A stretch of 52,989 nt of DNA from Clostridiales bacterium (lineage in GTDB: Bacteria; Bacillota; Clostridia; Lachnospirales; CAG-274). The notes under the pieces were generated by a model, which worked only from the letters and a program-made list of their open reading frames with translations, had not been told where the DNA came from and did no database searches. A program made the translations under genes and the position numbers. Numbering within the stretch: the first letter of the stretch is position 1; every line of letters begins with the position of its first letter. Shown in pieces: positions 52,984 through 52,989 of this stretch. Location: contig JAJPZT010000019.1 of assembly GCA_021204175.1 (NCBI GenBank), forward strand, positions 1-52,989, in the 5' to 3' direction.

Positions 52984-52989
52984 TCTGGC

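Noticed and set aside
1..52989. CRISPR array, tRNA, rRNA or prophage genes
   Set aside because: No regularly spaced direct repeats, cloverleaf-type GTTCGA patterns, rRNA motifs or phage genes were seen on reading both strands. An exhaustive tRNAscan or Infernal run could not be done here.
52883..52989. IS200/IS605 element end
   Set aside because: The hairpin would suit such an end, but no transposase or target motif is visible in the window, so the family cannot be named.

Overview
The window is the replication-origin neighbourhood of an AT-rich Gram-positive anaerobe, most likely a member of Clostridia (Bacillota). The evidence is dnaA-oriC-dnaN-recF-gyrB-gyrA, a ParABS system with two parS sites, a diaminopimelate pathway, an oxygen-labile class I fumarase, ftsZ, MecA- and HflX-type proteins, strong AGGAGG ribosome-binding sites and consensus TTGACA/TATAAT promoters. 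A Lachnospirales-like affiliation is an inference from gene style only.

Layout. 1-1.5 kb: infC-rpmI-rplT on the minus strand, with an AUU start for infC and a long attenuator-type leader. 1.55-1.9 kb: a previously unlisted short module that looks like a type I toxin-antitoxin pair, with a 39-residue membrane peptide and a convergent antisense RNA. 1.9-8.2 kb: minus-strand operon fumA / GtrA / FAD oxidoreductase / GT-C-like membrane protein / fumB / coaBC, where an envelope-glycan cassette separates the two fumarase subunits. 8.3-17.5 kb: repeat element A, dnaA, hairpin-rich DNA with repeat element B, oriC, dnaN, recF, gyrB, gyrA. 17.6-28 kb: a secreted deacetylase-like protein, parS1, ACT protein and hflX, glgA, pepF, pyrE, parS2, parA-parB-DUF4446 and a HAD phosphatase. 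28-33.5 kb: a K-rich membrane protein and mecA, then dapB, GNAT, dapA, asd and a cytidylate-kinase-like gene, all minus. 33.5-40.4 kb: a double-domain glycosyltransferase, ftsZ with a long structured leader, a hypothetical gene, a sirtuin, an aminotransferase and an Lrp regulator, all minus. 40.4-45.4 kb: coaX-acpS-nnr and a two-component system. 45.5-52.8 kb: a second copy of element A, then a magnesium block with two P-type ATPases, a receiver-less winged-helix regulator, mgtC and a 49-residue membrane peptide. 52.8-53 kb: a second copy of element B and an inverted copy of the repeat that also forms the left window end.

Genes left of dnaA run leftward and dnaA to gyrA run rightward, as expected around a bidirectional origin. 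No tRNA, rRNA, CRISPR array or intact transposase was seen.

The most interesting items are the candidate type I toxin-antitoxin locus with a sequestered ribosome-binding site, two non-coding repeat families whose copies keep base-pairing through compensatory changes, the structured ftsZ leader, the homopolymer frameshift in the GT-C-like gene, and the small membrane peptide at the end of the mgtC-mgtA operon.
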